Notes under the pieces: generated by a model
Told to the model about the DNA's origin: nothing
What the model saw: the letters and a program-made list of their open reading frames with translations, nothing else
Database searches by the model: none
Part shown: positions 37,140-49,270 of the stretch, one piece after another
Position numbering within the stretch: the stretch's first letter is position 1
Layout of the letters: the number at the start of each line of letters is the position of its first letter
Assembly: GCF_016802725.1 (NCBI RefSeq)
Contig: NC_052672.1
Location: 13,588,710-13,652,709, forward strand
Reading direction: 5' to 3'
From: Solenopsis invicta
Taxonomy: Eukaryota > Arthropoda > Insecta > Hymenoptera > Formicidae
DNA: 64,000 bases
Translations under genes and position numbers: made by a program

Positions 37140-39612
37140 ATGAGGGAGGGCGGGCGGAGGCTTTTCTTGCTGTTCTTTCTGCGGGGTGCGATACTCTCAA
37201 AACGCCGGAGCCCCGGTCGCTCGTGTTCTCCAACGTTGGCGAACGCGTGCCGTCGGAAGCTGCGACACGGTTTGGCTCTCAGAAGGACAAATAGAAATGG
37301 CCCCCGGGGAGGAAGGTCGCCAGATAGAGGGAGCGAACGTGATAACGACGAGCGGGAGTTTGTTGTTTGTCCCGTGCAATCCCCGCGGATACCTAGAGCT
37401 CGTCGTCTCGTTTGGACCGCCACGCCGGCCACCGCCGACACTCGACGTCCTCTCAGCAGTACGCTCTTCACTCAGCTATTTTGCGCGAAATGCAACCCCG
37501 TGCGGTTCTGCGGTTGTGCATATCTTGCGGTAGCACGAGCAAACTGGTCTCCTAAGTGCAAGAATAGTCCGTTTATCTGTGATTTGACTTAAGCTATAGT
37601 TTCCATCCTTGGCCAATTCAAAATAATATCTCTACCACGCAAAGGATTCTACAGGTGATTCCTAATGAAGCCGAGAATATAGTGAACATTCACTTTTATC
37701 TCAATTTTGCTATTTACTGTTATAATAAATATTTTTTTAATATGCGTTATATTTTAACTGAATATTGTGAAGAAATAATCATACGTGACTGGATAATGAC
37801 GGGGACGAATAAGCTGTTGAATCTACAAGGTTAAGCGCATATTCGGAATAGTTGCTGAGTTTCCGACGTACCTGATTCGAACGTCATCTCGTCGTTATTC
37901 CTCGCTTATGAATCCCCATCGCAAACTATGTATGCGCGTCCCTGGATACAGCTTGTATAACATGAACCCTACGGCGATATACTCTGATATGTAGGAAGTA
38001 AAGCAAATGATATTGTCCGTGTAAGTTGTAAATAAACTCTGGTCAGGACAATAGAGTTACGGCATTTATGGTAATAAATAAATAAATCTGCTTAGAATAG
38101 CGGGAGAGAAATTAGTTAAATATGTGTTTATATGCTCTTCGAATCTCATGAAACGTCAACTTTAAAAGAGTGAAAATTGATCCTGTGCAATTTTCCGTGT
38201 CACTTTTTACTCTACGAAATTTAGAGAGCAATTACGATCAATGATTGCATTGGAAATGGTAATTTGATAAAGATATATTCGATTAAGATAATTTCTTATT
38301 ATTATTTAATTACATCTTATAGAAATAGATGACAAATGTCATTCTCGTGAATAGTTTACAAACCGTGATAAAATAAAAATTCTCTATATAAATATTATAA
38401 CAATTTATGATATATTATTTAAAATAAATCTGAACATTGCATGTTTTTTTAACGAAATGATAAAGAGAAAAGATGAAGTATAAGAGCGTGGAAGCAAAGA
38501 TTCTCATCCTTGTGCGGCGTGAAGGAGCATCGTGATCTTAACCCTCATTAGTCACTCGACACCCTCGACCGATGACGATCAGCGTCATGCGGTAAACACG
38601 ACCCTACATTTCGGACGATTTAAAATAACCATCTCTTCTTTCTCCTTTTACTCTCGAACGTCGCAGGTTACTCAGGTAACCCAGTAAGTTCCCAAGCAGC
38701 TTTGATTTTTCTTTTCGGGGCCAGCTGGTACGCGACGCGATAGTCTGACCAACGTGTTTATGCGAAGGGCTCATTGGTAGAATCACGGTGACGGTGCATA
38801 ATGAGACGTAGGGAGAAGTACTCGCGAGCGAGCGAGCAAGCGCAAGTCGTCTCTTGATGATGATGATAATAAATCGTCAAGAGAACGATGACGCGAATGT
38901 TTGAAAAAAGCTCCGGGTCAGAGCATGAATCGGGTTCTTCGACAATGGATCGCTGCTACTGCGTCTCTCAGTAATAGATCTTAATTGGATCCTTTGAGAA
39001 ACATATTTCATAGTCAATTACCTTAATGGTCGGCGTGCTTGAGCAAGCTACTAATCTTGCAAGAACCTTGAAAGAATCGTTTTGCAACATTTCTACGCAT
39101 TTGAATTTGTACAGGATTTAATGGGTTTTAGAGCCATTTGTTATGTAAACGAAGACGTTCCTTCGAATAAGTGAGCGCGATAATCATAGTTGCCTCCTTT
39201 ACAAATAATTGCTCGCTCCGAAGAGTTTAGTGTGTCTTGTGATATACATTGAACATTAATTAATTTCAGTGAGAGAGACATCACGTTTTAAGCTTTTAAG
39301 AGAATTAGTTTTTAAATTTTAAAATTTACATTTAAAAATTAGCATAATTTTTCCGCATTTTTGAAGCTCTCTTGCGGCGCGGCATTGTTTGTATGACGTC
39401 AGAGGCAGGAAATAGTATGCAATAAATTAACTGCTACGTACAGCTTTATTTTTCAGTTTTCTTATAAAAATATAATTTCGTAATTTTAAAATAATTTATA
39501 AAATTGGTAAACTGAAACATCTGACTGACGTGACATGTACCGTAGAAATGTATAATAATTCCTGAGAAATAATGGTGCATTTCTCGATTATCACAGCGGT
39601 TTTTGACAACTA
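37140..39612. other. Non-coding; CpG-rich block then AT-rich DNA; no gene recognised
   Basis: 37140-37500 is CpG-rich and holds the longest frame in the window (163 codons, 37101-37592), but four other frames on both strands are open over the same bases and the product is Arg/Pro/Ser-rich without a family match. 37600-38450 and 39240-39600 are AT-rich. A GATGATGATGATAATAA run lies at about 38857-38873. Confidence 0.6.
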
Positions 39613-39856
39613 CACGGAAAGAACGGTTTTACTGAAATATCTAAAAATTTAGAAACAGCTTTGAAGATAATTAGGCCATTGAAATAATTACGTAGGACGC
39701 TCAAATTGTTTGCTAAAATGTCAACCTTTTTTGCAGCCTGGCTCATGATACTTGAGCGCTCTACATAATTATTTTGATAATTATTTTAAGAAAATTATTT
39801 TCAAATCTGTATTTAGTTAAATGTTTAGATATTTCAGTAAAGCCATTCATTCCGTG
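39613..39856. mobile_element. Palindromic MITE, copy D (best-preserved ends)
   Basis: 244 bp. The left end CACGGAAAGAACGGTTTTAC and the reverse complement of the right end CACGGAATGAATGGCTTTAC are flanked by TA on both sides (39611-39612 and 39857-39858). Further in, ACTGAAATATCTAAA is matched by TTTAGATATTTCAGT. GTAGGACGCTCAA and TTGAGCGCTCTAC form the inner arms around a centre with TTTTTTGCAGC and GCTCATGATAC. This copy defines the family ends best and supports a TA target, as in Tc1/mariner-type MITEs. Confidence 0.8.
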
Positions 39857-40952
39857 TAAGAAATACTTAAAATATTAATTAAAGCCTACAACTTTTATTC
39901 TTAAATCTATTATATGTATGAAGAAGTATTACTATATTTTTTCAATGAACGATTTAAAGATGAGAAATTTTTTGTTTCCGAAAGTTCAATTTTTTAGCCT
40001 TGTTGGTTCTTATAGAAAATCCTTTAATTATAAAGTTTTCTATGCTATGGAGAATCTTTTTTGTATGATTAACAACAAATATACTTTACATTTTTTTCTA
40101 ATATGGTGATTGTTAAAAGAAAAGTTATCGAAGTTTTGCGATAAAATAAAACATTTCGGAAATTGGAGTTTATTCCATTAAAATTTTTACAAGTTCCTAT
40201 TTACGGCAACGTGAAACGGTGTCGTCTCGAGCCGTTTTACTGCCGTGTTTACTCGATAAATTACTGTTTTACTGGCGACTCAAAGCCTTGCCGTGGCTTT
40301 GTGAGTATATTAAGATGGCTCGGCACACGTTTGTTTCGACAAAATACTCTTGGCGAAAGTTCATCTGACACGAAAACATAATTTCGGAAATTTACAGATA
40401 TCACAGTTATTCTTTTACATCTCAACTCGCAATGCAGTTGGAACAATACATAGCAATTTTGTATTAGTATTTTCTACGTTGATTACATAGATGAAAAAAT
40501 TATTTACATGAAGCTTGAATATCAGTTTAAATTACATATATGCAAATATATTATTACTCGCATCATAATACGACTAGACTATAAGAATCGTCGGGATATT
40601 GAGTGACGGCATTCGTGGGACGAATATCGCGCTGGCCCTTTCATCGGATATAATCTAATTTCCTTCTTGCTCCCGTGAGATGTTTATATCTCGTGGAATT
40701 ATGCGCTCGATTTGGATTTATAATAAAGAGCTTCGGGATCGGAGCGTGGCTCATTCGGAGAGGCGCGAGGGCGCATAAATTATGGTAATCCTCTGGTGCG
40801 CCCAGCGGCGGCTCTCCAACAATTTAAATTCAGTTAACGTAACGCATTTGATTTGATGCTGGCGGGCCACCTGCCGGTAAGTGGCCACCGATTTTAAGAA
40901 TGAAATTTTTAACAAGCCCTTAAGATACGTTCCATCCGTTACCTGCTCCACA

Positions 40953-40954
<2 letters not shown>

Positions 40955-40984
<30 letters not shown>
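40955..40984 (+). repeat. (CA)15 microsatellite
   Basis: Fifteen perfect CA units preceded by CACT. Open frames across it encode only Thr-His or Cys-Val repeats. Confidence 0.95.
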
Positions 40985-40989
<5 letters not shown>

Positions 40990-42045
40990 AGCCTTTCGGA
41001 TTCGTGACCCACAAATTAAGTAAAATATACGTTCTGTATGGACGGCAGTTTGCGTTTTTGCTTATGAGACATCATTTTGAATCAATGACGATATTACGAC
41101 ACGCACAAATAATTCAAAAGCGTGCGTGTATGGTCAATAAAGCTAATGACTACCTATTACTTATACTTAGATGTTTTGTAATTATGAGTACGCATAGATG
41201 AATATTTAGTATCAATTAAGTTAATATTGTCATAGTTTATGTATATTGCGTTACACTGTACCATACTCGTTATATACCCTATCTTATGGGAATTGAGTAT
41301 AATTAAAAACGTATTTACCGCAAACAATTAATTAAAACGATCGCTAGAATTATTGTGGCACAGAAATACGGATTTATACGAAACGGTTTATCTACACTGA
41401 AAATGTTTATACAAGTTTTTCCAGGTTGTTATATAATAAATATAATAGTTGCCTTTTAGTTGAGTCACAGAACGCGAATACCGAACGCGGTAGTTGAAAA
41501 AACTTTTCATTTATTGACTAATTAACAAAATTTATTTATTTAGGATATTTTCACGTAAGACGGCGCGGCGTGCTCGTAATCTTGACGGGAAATTGCCCGG
41601 TAAGTTCTTTCGTATAATCGGAGCTGAAGTTTAGTGGCACTAACTCGCTGCCGTGGCGCTCCAAGGAGCCAATTAATTTAACGAAGTGCGCCATTACCTC
41701 TCTCTCGGTGTCGGATAAGCAAAATCAAAGGCCCGCACTGCTCGAGAACTTCGTTCTCTTTCTTTTTTTTTTATCCAACGGGCGGGCAGACGGCATCGGC
41801 ATCACGCGCGCTTCTGCGAGAGGAGGTACAGCTGAGCAAGGGATTTCTCAGACACGGCGAACGCGCACTCGACACAGATTCTCGCGTCGATCTTTTTTCT
41901 CTTCTTTTCATCGATCGTCTAAAGCGGCGCCGGATTCCGTCGCGTTCGAATATCTTAAAGCTCAGCAGATAGCATTACGCGACTTATCAGTGCCATGCCG
42001 AAGCTTTTTGTTATTGTTTGCCTTCTCCTGCGTATTGATTTAATG

Positions 42046-42047
<2 letters not shown>

Positions 42048-42095
<48 letters not shown>
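42048..42095. repeat. (AT)24 microsatellite
   Basis: 48 bases of perfect AT alternation, self-complementary and cruciform-prone. Frames across it read Ile-Tyr repeats and are not genes. Confidence 0.95.
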
Positions 42096-42097
<2 letters not shown>

Positions 42098-42687
42098 CCT
42101 TAATGGGGACGTGTGAAACGCGACGGTGCAACAATAAATTGCAATCTGCATTAACAGCGTTTTTAAGATCGAGTCGCAGCTGCCGAACACGAAAGAAAGC
42201 AGGCTAATGGGTTGCATAAGCTGGTAGAAATGAACACTAATGGGGTAAACATTTCCCGAAAAGCATCTCGTTCAGACAGCTCTCTACTTCTAGGAATAAT
42301 ATTTATGCAACGACTTGCCCCCATGCAGCCAGTCTGCTTCTTAGAGCAGGAAAATATTGTCGTCCGGGGTAAAACATGATGCACGCATCCCTCGGGCTAC
42401 TTTATCTCTCTTATTGTAATCAGTTTATAATAAGTTTAACTAAGACTTAGGTACGAGCTGTCCACACATTCATATAACTTTGCTCACTATAAATGTATGT
42501 TCTAGATCAATTCAATATAATCTTTTAGGTAACGGTGTACACATTTTTTTTTATATACAAAATTTCTTGTATCTTTTTTTTTCTTTCTTAAATTAATTGC
42601 TTTAATTGTTTTTGTTCTTTTAATTAATATTGTATCTTACCAGAACTTAAAATATTGTTGACTTTAGAATAAAATATACAATTATTA

Positions 42688-42830
42688 CACAGAGAAAAAA
42701 GTTATTAACTTGACTAAATTTTTCAACTTGATTAAATTTCTTTAATTCAAGTAATAATATATTTAAATTAAGTACATAAATATTTGAACTAAAGAAATGT
42801 AAACAAAATTAAAAAAAATTTTTTTTAGTA
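42688..42830. mobile_element. Degraded MITE-like sequence, possibly related to 27902-28115
   Basis: The left end CACAGAGAAAAAAGTT after TA, and the reverse complement of the right end TACTAAAAAAAATT after TA, are weakly matched. The interior is AT-rich with ACTTGATTAAATTTC and AATTCAAGTAAT words. The ends resemble the CACTGAGAAAAAA type, but homopolymer runs inflate the likeness. Confidence 0.3.
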
Positions 42831-45800
42831 TATTAAATAAGAAAGTATACTACACAGTATACTACTATTTAGTAGTTTGTTTACTGTATATTGTTCTGTA
42901 TGTAATACAATAATGATTTTCGTTTGCAAGCAGTGCGTGCACAGTATTATATTTGTTGCAAATTTTATACTACAATTTTATACTACAGCATTTCTACAAG
43001 CTATTCTACACAGTCTTAAAATAGCCCACTCGAGAGTTGCGGATGTCATCCCCGCAACTTTTCCGCGAAATGGTTGGATTTTTTATTCGTCCGACCGTTT
43101 CGCGAAGGAATGAAACGGGGTAGTCGCGCTACTCTCTGCAGCGTCGATGGTTACGAAGAACGGAAGAGAGACAGGGTGAGTGCGACGAGCGGTTCGAAGG
43201 AGATGGTTTACTACGGCCGACAAAACAATACGGGTCGCTTGGGGAAGTTCTGTATATTTTAAAATGCCTCGGAACGCCGCGGAACTTTGGGCGTAAGCAT
43301 CGGCGGAACGGCGCTCTTATTGGAGATTTATTCGTAGAAACATGGGCGCGCAATGATGCGCGACTCGTAAACAAGAATCGTCCTCCGACCAGAGAACACG
43401 ACGAAGAAGGCTTGCGAATTTTTATCGTTTTATTATACCTAATTATTATCGGTTATATATGGTCTTTCTTCGTGCTTTCGTTTGCGGTCGAAGCTCAGAG
43501 TCTCGACGAGTCGGCGATTTTATGACGAGATCCGCGTTCGGGTCGCGTCGAATGATTAATCGACATGCTGTTGCGCGAAGTAAAGTTGATATTATCTTAC
43601 GAATATTTAACATAGTTTCTATTAATTAAAGGACAGGAAGTAATGCTTAATGCAACGTAGATACTTAAATTTTTAATGGCTTCTTTTTTCGATTGGGAGA
43701 AATAATCGATGCACTGTATATAAATACACAAGTATAAGTGATACATCTCAATTCCTGATGCTTTCACGTACGAAGATATTTTGTAGATAAATACAAGTTA
43801 ATTTATTACTTTCTTTGAGACAAATTTATGCACGCAGTTTAATGCGCATCGAGTATTCCGTTCCTGTCCCAGTCACTATACGATACTGCTTTGAGAACAT
43901 GCATCTTCCAACCTTCGTCGAAATGATCGATCGGTCGTAGCCTGCAAGCGGTATAACCGTTTTGTCTCTTTGTACCGTAGATATCATCTTGCCACGTATA
44001 TTAATATGCTGAAATGTATAATGCATGGAAGGGAAAAACGACACTGGATACGATACGATACGATACGATACGATACGATACGTACATCCCACATATGGCG
44101 CGCGTTAGAGATACACGGCTGCTAACGAGCAACTCGATCGTAAGAGCTCATTAGAAATGAATCAATCGTCGATAAACGTTAATGAGGATGAGATGCCGAC
44201 GTAAATTACCGGCGCCTCGGGCGTTGCGTTTATAATTGAAATACTTTAGCAACTTTCCCGCATCAGAACAGAAGCAGACTAATCTAAGAGTTTTCATTAT
44301 ACGGATAATAACACGCGAAAATGATTGTAAACATGAATAAGTAAATGTTAAATGCATCGTGCTATACAGCTACAGAGTGAGTTTCCATATTATGGAAATA
44401 TAATTAAAATGACATCGAGAGCTATGAATTACAAATTGTATCAATTTGAGATTATGATTGAACTTGCGCGTTTTAAAACTATCACTTGTAGAAAACAGAT
44501 GTCCCTTCGGTATAGCGATAAAGGGGACGATTCTTCGAGAAGTATTCAGTGTACTTAAAATCAAAAAGAATAACGGCGATAATCGAGTCTGACGATTAAC
44601 TACAATCGTACCGATCGAATATGTAAACCATTCTGAAAAGAAGTCGTTTCTTCTATGAATAAATTATCAACGAAAGATATCTTTTCACGCGAGACATTGA
44701 AAAGGAAGGGGAGGGAGAGGAGCGGCGAGGACTGAAGGGTAACGGTGTACACGGATAAGGTGACGGCGGAAGTGAAGAAGGGCAGGGGCGAGAGGATAAA
44801 AGGATGAAGGCGGGGAAAATATTCTGGACGGGTCTATCGTTATGCCACGGCCCCCGCAATCAATATTGCAGGAAAGGTGGACGCGGCGAGGGCAGAGTCG
44901 GAGGTACGGCAGTGGCGGAGGTCCTGAGCCTGGCATTTACAATGAAACGAAGAAAGGATACTCCGTCTTCCTCCGGCGCCGTTTTCCTCCACCGTCTCAT
45001 CGCCCTCTCTCGCCGCTGGTTCCCCACACAACCGACGCTGCAGGTTTCTTTTTCCCCCGCGATGCACGCCGCTTGACTCGGCTGTCGTCGAAGTTCACTT
45101 TATACCGACGTTCAACAAAGCCTCCCGGCCCCTTCGGGGCTTTATTAAAAATTGAGGATGCAATTCACCTCGCGGGAGGGCCGGCGGGACCGTCTAAATA
45201 AAGGAAACCGGCTGAATGGGCGAGCTCGGTTTTTGCCACGTACATATTCGTCGGTAACCGTCCACGGGGCGGCGGCGAGTCTCTCCGCGCGGAGAGGAGA
45301 GATCGGCGTAAAGCACGAATTTACAATACGTGCGATGGAAACGAATTTGCGCGGCGAACGTTCGGTGCATGCATAAGGTATGGGGCGAGATCGTACGCGA
45401 TCACCTTTCCGATCGTCTACCGTGCGATCGCAAGAATGGGCCAATACGATCCGTAAGATGGAGTACGTCTAAACTGTTCGACGTGAGTTTGTGCCCCGAA
45501 TGTCGATCATCGCGTGTGCCCGCGTTAAGATCTAAACGGCGTCTGTACGTTTTGCCATTACGTATAAAATACTCGCGCGACTTGTTTTTAAAATTGTTTA
45601 CTATGATAAATCAGATCGAAACTTTTTCTTTAGTTATTTCATCGTTAAAAGAACCTCGTTGTATATTTAATGACTTCAAACCAACCATCATCTTTTCTCG
45701 TTATTATCACATTTATTACATTTAATATCTACGATCATGTTTGTACATATATATTTTTTATAGTTTGCATGAAAAAAAAATGCAAATGTTTAAACGCTGA

Positions 45801-46460
45801 AAGTAGGAACTTCATTTTAATTTATAATTATTTGCAGAGACATAACAATAACTCATTAGAAATATTATAAAAGCAAATCTTTACTGTGAATTATAATGCG
45901 ATCAAGTAGCCCGTTATTTATCTGAATATACTGCAGTATAATTTGCCGTAATAAAATGCTGGCTTAGTCGTCATAATTCAACCACAGAATATGCGCGGCA
46001 GAAGTTATACCGGCTATAAACGATTTCTTCTTCCGCCGAAGTTAAAGTTTCTTCTAAGTGAATTATAATCAAAACAATAAGCCTCGAATCGTTCCTGTAG
46101 GGAGCGGCTTACTAAAATCCCATCTGTAATTTCGCATAGTTAAGCGCAGTCCCGTAATTAGAGGCTTTTCATGGCGTCTCACGCATGCGGTCGGGACACT
46201 GGCGCGCTAAAGCGAAGCTAAAGAGCGAATCAGGGAAGTTTTAACCACGTCGGCAGCTCCTTTTGATCCACGTTGTGCGCAATATAGCACTGTGTTCAGA
46301 GACGGACGGCTTTCATGGTACATTTCGCAAGACAAGCTACATTCCTTCGTGTCTCTCGTGTGTTATTTTCCACTTCACTAACATTGTAAATATATTTTCA
46401 TGAATGTAAACATAGCTAGTGTTTTCTGCATTAGAGAAGTGTATAAAAATGTAGGTTTTA
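42831..46460. other. Non-coding; CpG-rich block at 44.7-45.5 kb; no gene recognised
   Basis: 44690-45500 is GC-rich, with frames up to 131 codons open in four or five frames at once. A GCCCC-TTC-GGGGC hairpin near 45128-45140 is incidental. 45600-46000 and 46380-46620 are AT-rich. A donor-like AGG|GTGAGTGCG at about 43174-43184 has no open acceptor-bounded exon upstream. Confidence 0.55.
44047..44081 (+). repeat. (GATAC)7 pentanucleotide microsatellite
   Basis: Seven perfect GATAC units. Any frame across it gives a pentapeptide-cycle repeat (R-I-V-S-Y on the minus strand) and is not a gene. Confidence 0.95.
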
Positions 46461-46894
46461 TCAAATGTGAAGAAATTTAAACGAAAGCAGTATTTCATCG
46501 CTTGCTTTTGTAAAGTTCATGACGGTGTGAATTTCGTTTTTTTTTAAATTTTTTAAATAATAATTAAATATGTATGTAAATCGTGAGATTTTATAAACTA
46601 AGAAATCGCTCTTGAAGCATACTTTACGTACCGTGTCCGCCATTGTCGAATTAACGCCACAGACGTTAATTGTCGTCGTAAAAGCGTAAGTCTGCGGCAA
46701 GTCCGCGCGAGCGTTTAATTGCCGGCGATACATAAATTCCGCGGCACGTCTTCGTCGTCGACGTCGTTGCCGTTGTCGTCGTTCCAGGCTCTCTGGAGCC
46801 CGCGCACCACATTACCTTATCCGCATCGGAATTCCCCGCGGCGCTTCTAATTTACGATAAGTCCGACACGTCGGTGGGGGCTTCGGAAGAGAAA

Positions 46895-46910
46895 GAGAGA
46901 GAGAGAGAGA
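46895..46910 (+). repeat. (GA)8 microsatellite in a purine-rich tract
   Basis: Eight GA units inside an interrupted purine run of about 46887-46923. Confidence 0.85.
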
Positions 46911-48123
46911 AAGACGGAGAGGGAGATCGGTGTCGAGAGCCGGCGCCTGAAAGGGCGTCGAAGTCGCTCCAGGATATCTAAAACCACGGGGACTTGCTTG
47001 CATCGTGACCATGGCCTCCCCCTTCTCTAAGCACTCGATGGGCAAGACCTCCCGCGGATCTTGGCTCGTAAGTCGGATCGAAAGGAATGGCGTTTTGTCG
47101 GAAGGGCCATAGATAAGAATTGCATTAGCATTATTTCGATCGCACGGGTCTGTTTATTCATATTGAGGTAAATTGCGTTGGCGATTAATCATTGGTTCGA
47201 TATCCCCGCCGATTAGCCTCTTGTATATATGGGACGATCAATTTAACACGATCCCTCTTAACCTTTCTACTTGACGCCGGAGATTATTTGCTGCTAGCTT
47301 CTTTATTGCATCTCATTAACGGACCTGATAAGCTAAAAAGAAAAGAATATACGTGTATAATAGTAACAGAGCAGTTATATATTGCTTGGATCTGTGACAT
47401 CGTTGAGATAAACGATAGCTGTTTAAGTAGGCGTCGCGCACGTTTCACGTCATCCGAGACACGCTTTCTGTCGCCTTAAATCTTCCGGAAAGGATCCTTT
47501 TCTCGGAGTTGATTTACCACGCGGCGGAAATCGATAAAAGTCGTTCTCTTCTTCCACGCGCTGTTCCCAGAATGTTGACGCCGCTCTCCAATAATATCTC
47601 CCGTCCAGTGTCGCCGATTATTTCGATGACATATGATTCACGGAGAGTTACAAAAGCGAAAGGTATTAACGGTTTACAAGCTTGAGAGTCGCGGCCTTCC
47701 ACGTCGCGCATATTTCTTACAGTTTCAAACAGCGAGTCGTTTCTCTCTTTTTCCCTCTCGCTCTCTCTTTCTGTGTCGCAATTCTGGTTTTAAGAATAAT
47801 TTCTGTTGCCGTTGCTCAAATGTCAGCGCCGACCGACCCCTCACCGCAGGGAACCTAAGGTGTGGAGACCACCGTGATTTATGATTTTCGGCGACATCCG
47901 CAAGAATATCGCTTTTACGTATGCCGGTATGTTAACACTGTCGCTAATAGTGTTACGAGAATGATAATGCTGGATTAAATAAAATATGGCGCGAGGATCA
48001 ACCGACAACTGATCGTCTGATAAGATACATCCGGAAGAGATCCGTAATGTATCCACGAAACGTAAATGTGTATTGTGTACACGCAAATGTGTACGCGAGA
48101 TACACAGATATCCCATTAAAGTA

Positions 48124-48146
48124 ACGCGCACGCACACGCACGTGCA
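48124..48146. repeat. Alternating purine-pyrimidine run
   Basis: ACGCGCACGCACACGCACGT alternates strictly for 23 bases; Z-DNA-prone, weaker than the 22-kb tracts. Confidence 0.6.
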
Positions 48147-49270
48147 ATTTTCTTTAAATCCGGCTGAGTAATGGAATTCAGAGAGAATGTAAGAGCTTCC
48201 CATTTCTAAGGTAATTTCGTAGTCATTAGAATTTTACCTATTCAACGTGTGGATGGAATGTTTGTTTAATGTTACTGCCGCCGCCTCCTATTTTCGGTTA
48301 TTTCAAGCGGCAGCACTCGAGGCCGAACGCGGCGCGAATAAGTATAAAAGTTGCATCCGCCAGCGTGCTTCCGTATGCAATGCATTCGGCGTAATGTCCG
48401 CCGGTACAAATGGAACTTCCACGGAAGTGCACTTTCCGCGCGTCGCAATCGGGATTATCGTCTTCATCTTTTCGCGTAAGGGAGGAAATAGCCATCCCAT
48501 CGGAAACCGTATCCACACCGCGTCGGACATCTTTGTGACTTCTGGTTCGCGCGTTCCTCGAGAGAAAGCTGCAATCCTCGAATCCTCGCGCGCAGGCACA
48601 AACATCGTTTTCTCAGAGCGATAAGAGAGAAAAGAATCTGCTGCACTTTCCTTCGCGTCCGATCCATTGAAAATTGACTTTACGCGATGGCTCGATATCG
48701 CGCGACCCATACGTATTACAAATAACGCTTTTGCGAACGCGAAGAAATTTTCTCGTCACGCAAAAAACGCCGGGATATTTTTTTTACGAGGAAAACGGAC
48801 GCGACGCATAAACGTCGGCCCATCTGTTAGTAATTTGTAAGACGAGTCGGGTAATTAAAAGTTTGATGCGAGCATTAAACTCGTCGGGTTATAAAACGAG
48901 GGGGTGTTGCTCGCCGGTCGGTCGGGCTGGCGGCTTTTGCTGCGGGAGAGAAAAAGCGAGAGGGCGATGGCGCCGAGGATGGGCGAGGTAGTTGCACGGA
49001 GAAGAGGCGGCGGTGCAGTGGATGCTGCTCCGATACATACCCTGCTTGTAGGAGGCACGCTGCAACGGCCATAAAGTGCTTTAGAGTGCATAATTTTTTA
49101 AATATCTTTATTACGAGCGGCGTACCTCGTCGGAGACGAGACACGGGTTCGTAGCGCACGAGCCGCGGTAATTGACCGAACGAAATCTCGGTGAGCAGCG
49201 ATGTGAAACTTTTAATGGCACACCTCCCGATGTGTGATACGTATCTCGTTGCAAAACATTTTGTCATACG

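Larger units (their letters stand above)
39859..42687. other. Non-coding; microsatellites; no gene recognised
   Basis: Mostly AT-rich with CpG-richer parts at 40600-40850 and 41560-41960. A frame of 111 codons (41708-42043) is Ser/Arg-rich and unrecognised. A bulged hairpin ACTCAAAGCC with GGCTTTGTGAGT lies at about 40278-40306. Nothing else seen apart from the repeats listed. Confidence 0.55.
46461..49270. other. Non-coding; CpG-rich; no gene recognised
   Basis: CpG-rich at 46640-47060 and 48250-49200. Frames of up to 135 codons at 48303-48710 and 125 at 48247-48624 lie on opposite strands of the same bases. TATAAAAG at about 48341 sits in GC-rich sequence but lacks other promoter support. 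Alternating purine-pyrimidine run at 48124-48146. Confidence 0.55.

Noticed and set aside
37101..37592. Longest open frame, 163 codons
   Set aside because: It lies in CpG-rich DNA where frames on both strands are open over the same bases; composition is Arg/Pro/Ser-rich and no family is recognisable.
42011..42207. Frames with Ile-Tyr repeats on both strands
   Set aside because: They are translations of the (AT)24 microsatellite.
45124..45155. GCCCC-TTC-GGGGC hairpin followed by T-rich sequence, like a bacterial terminator
   Set aside because: Everything around is eukaryotic in style; the T-run is weak and there is no gene upstream.
48335..48400. TATAAAAG as a possible core promoter
   Set aside because: No initiator at the right distance could be singled out and no supported transcript follows; a TATA word alone is weak.
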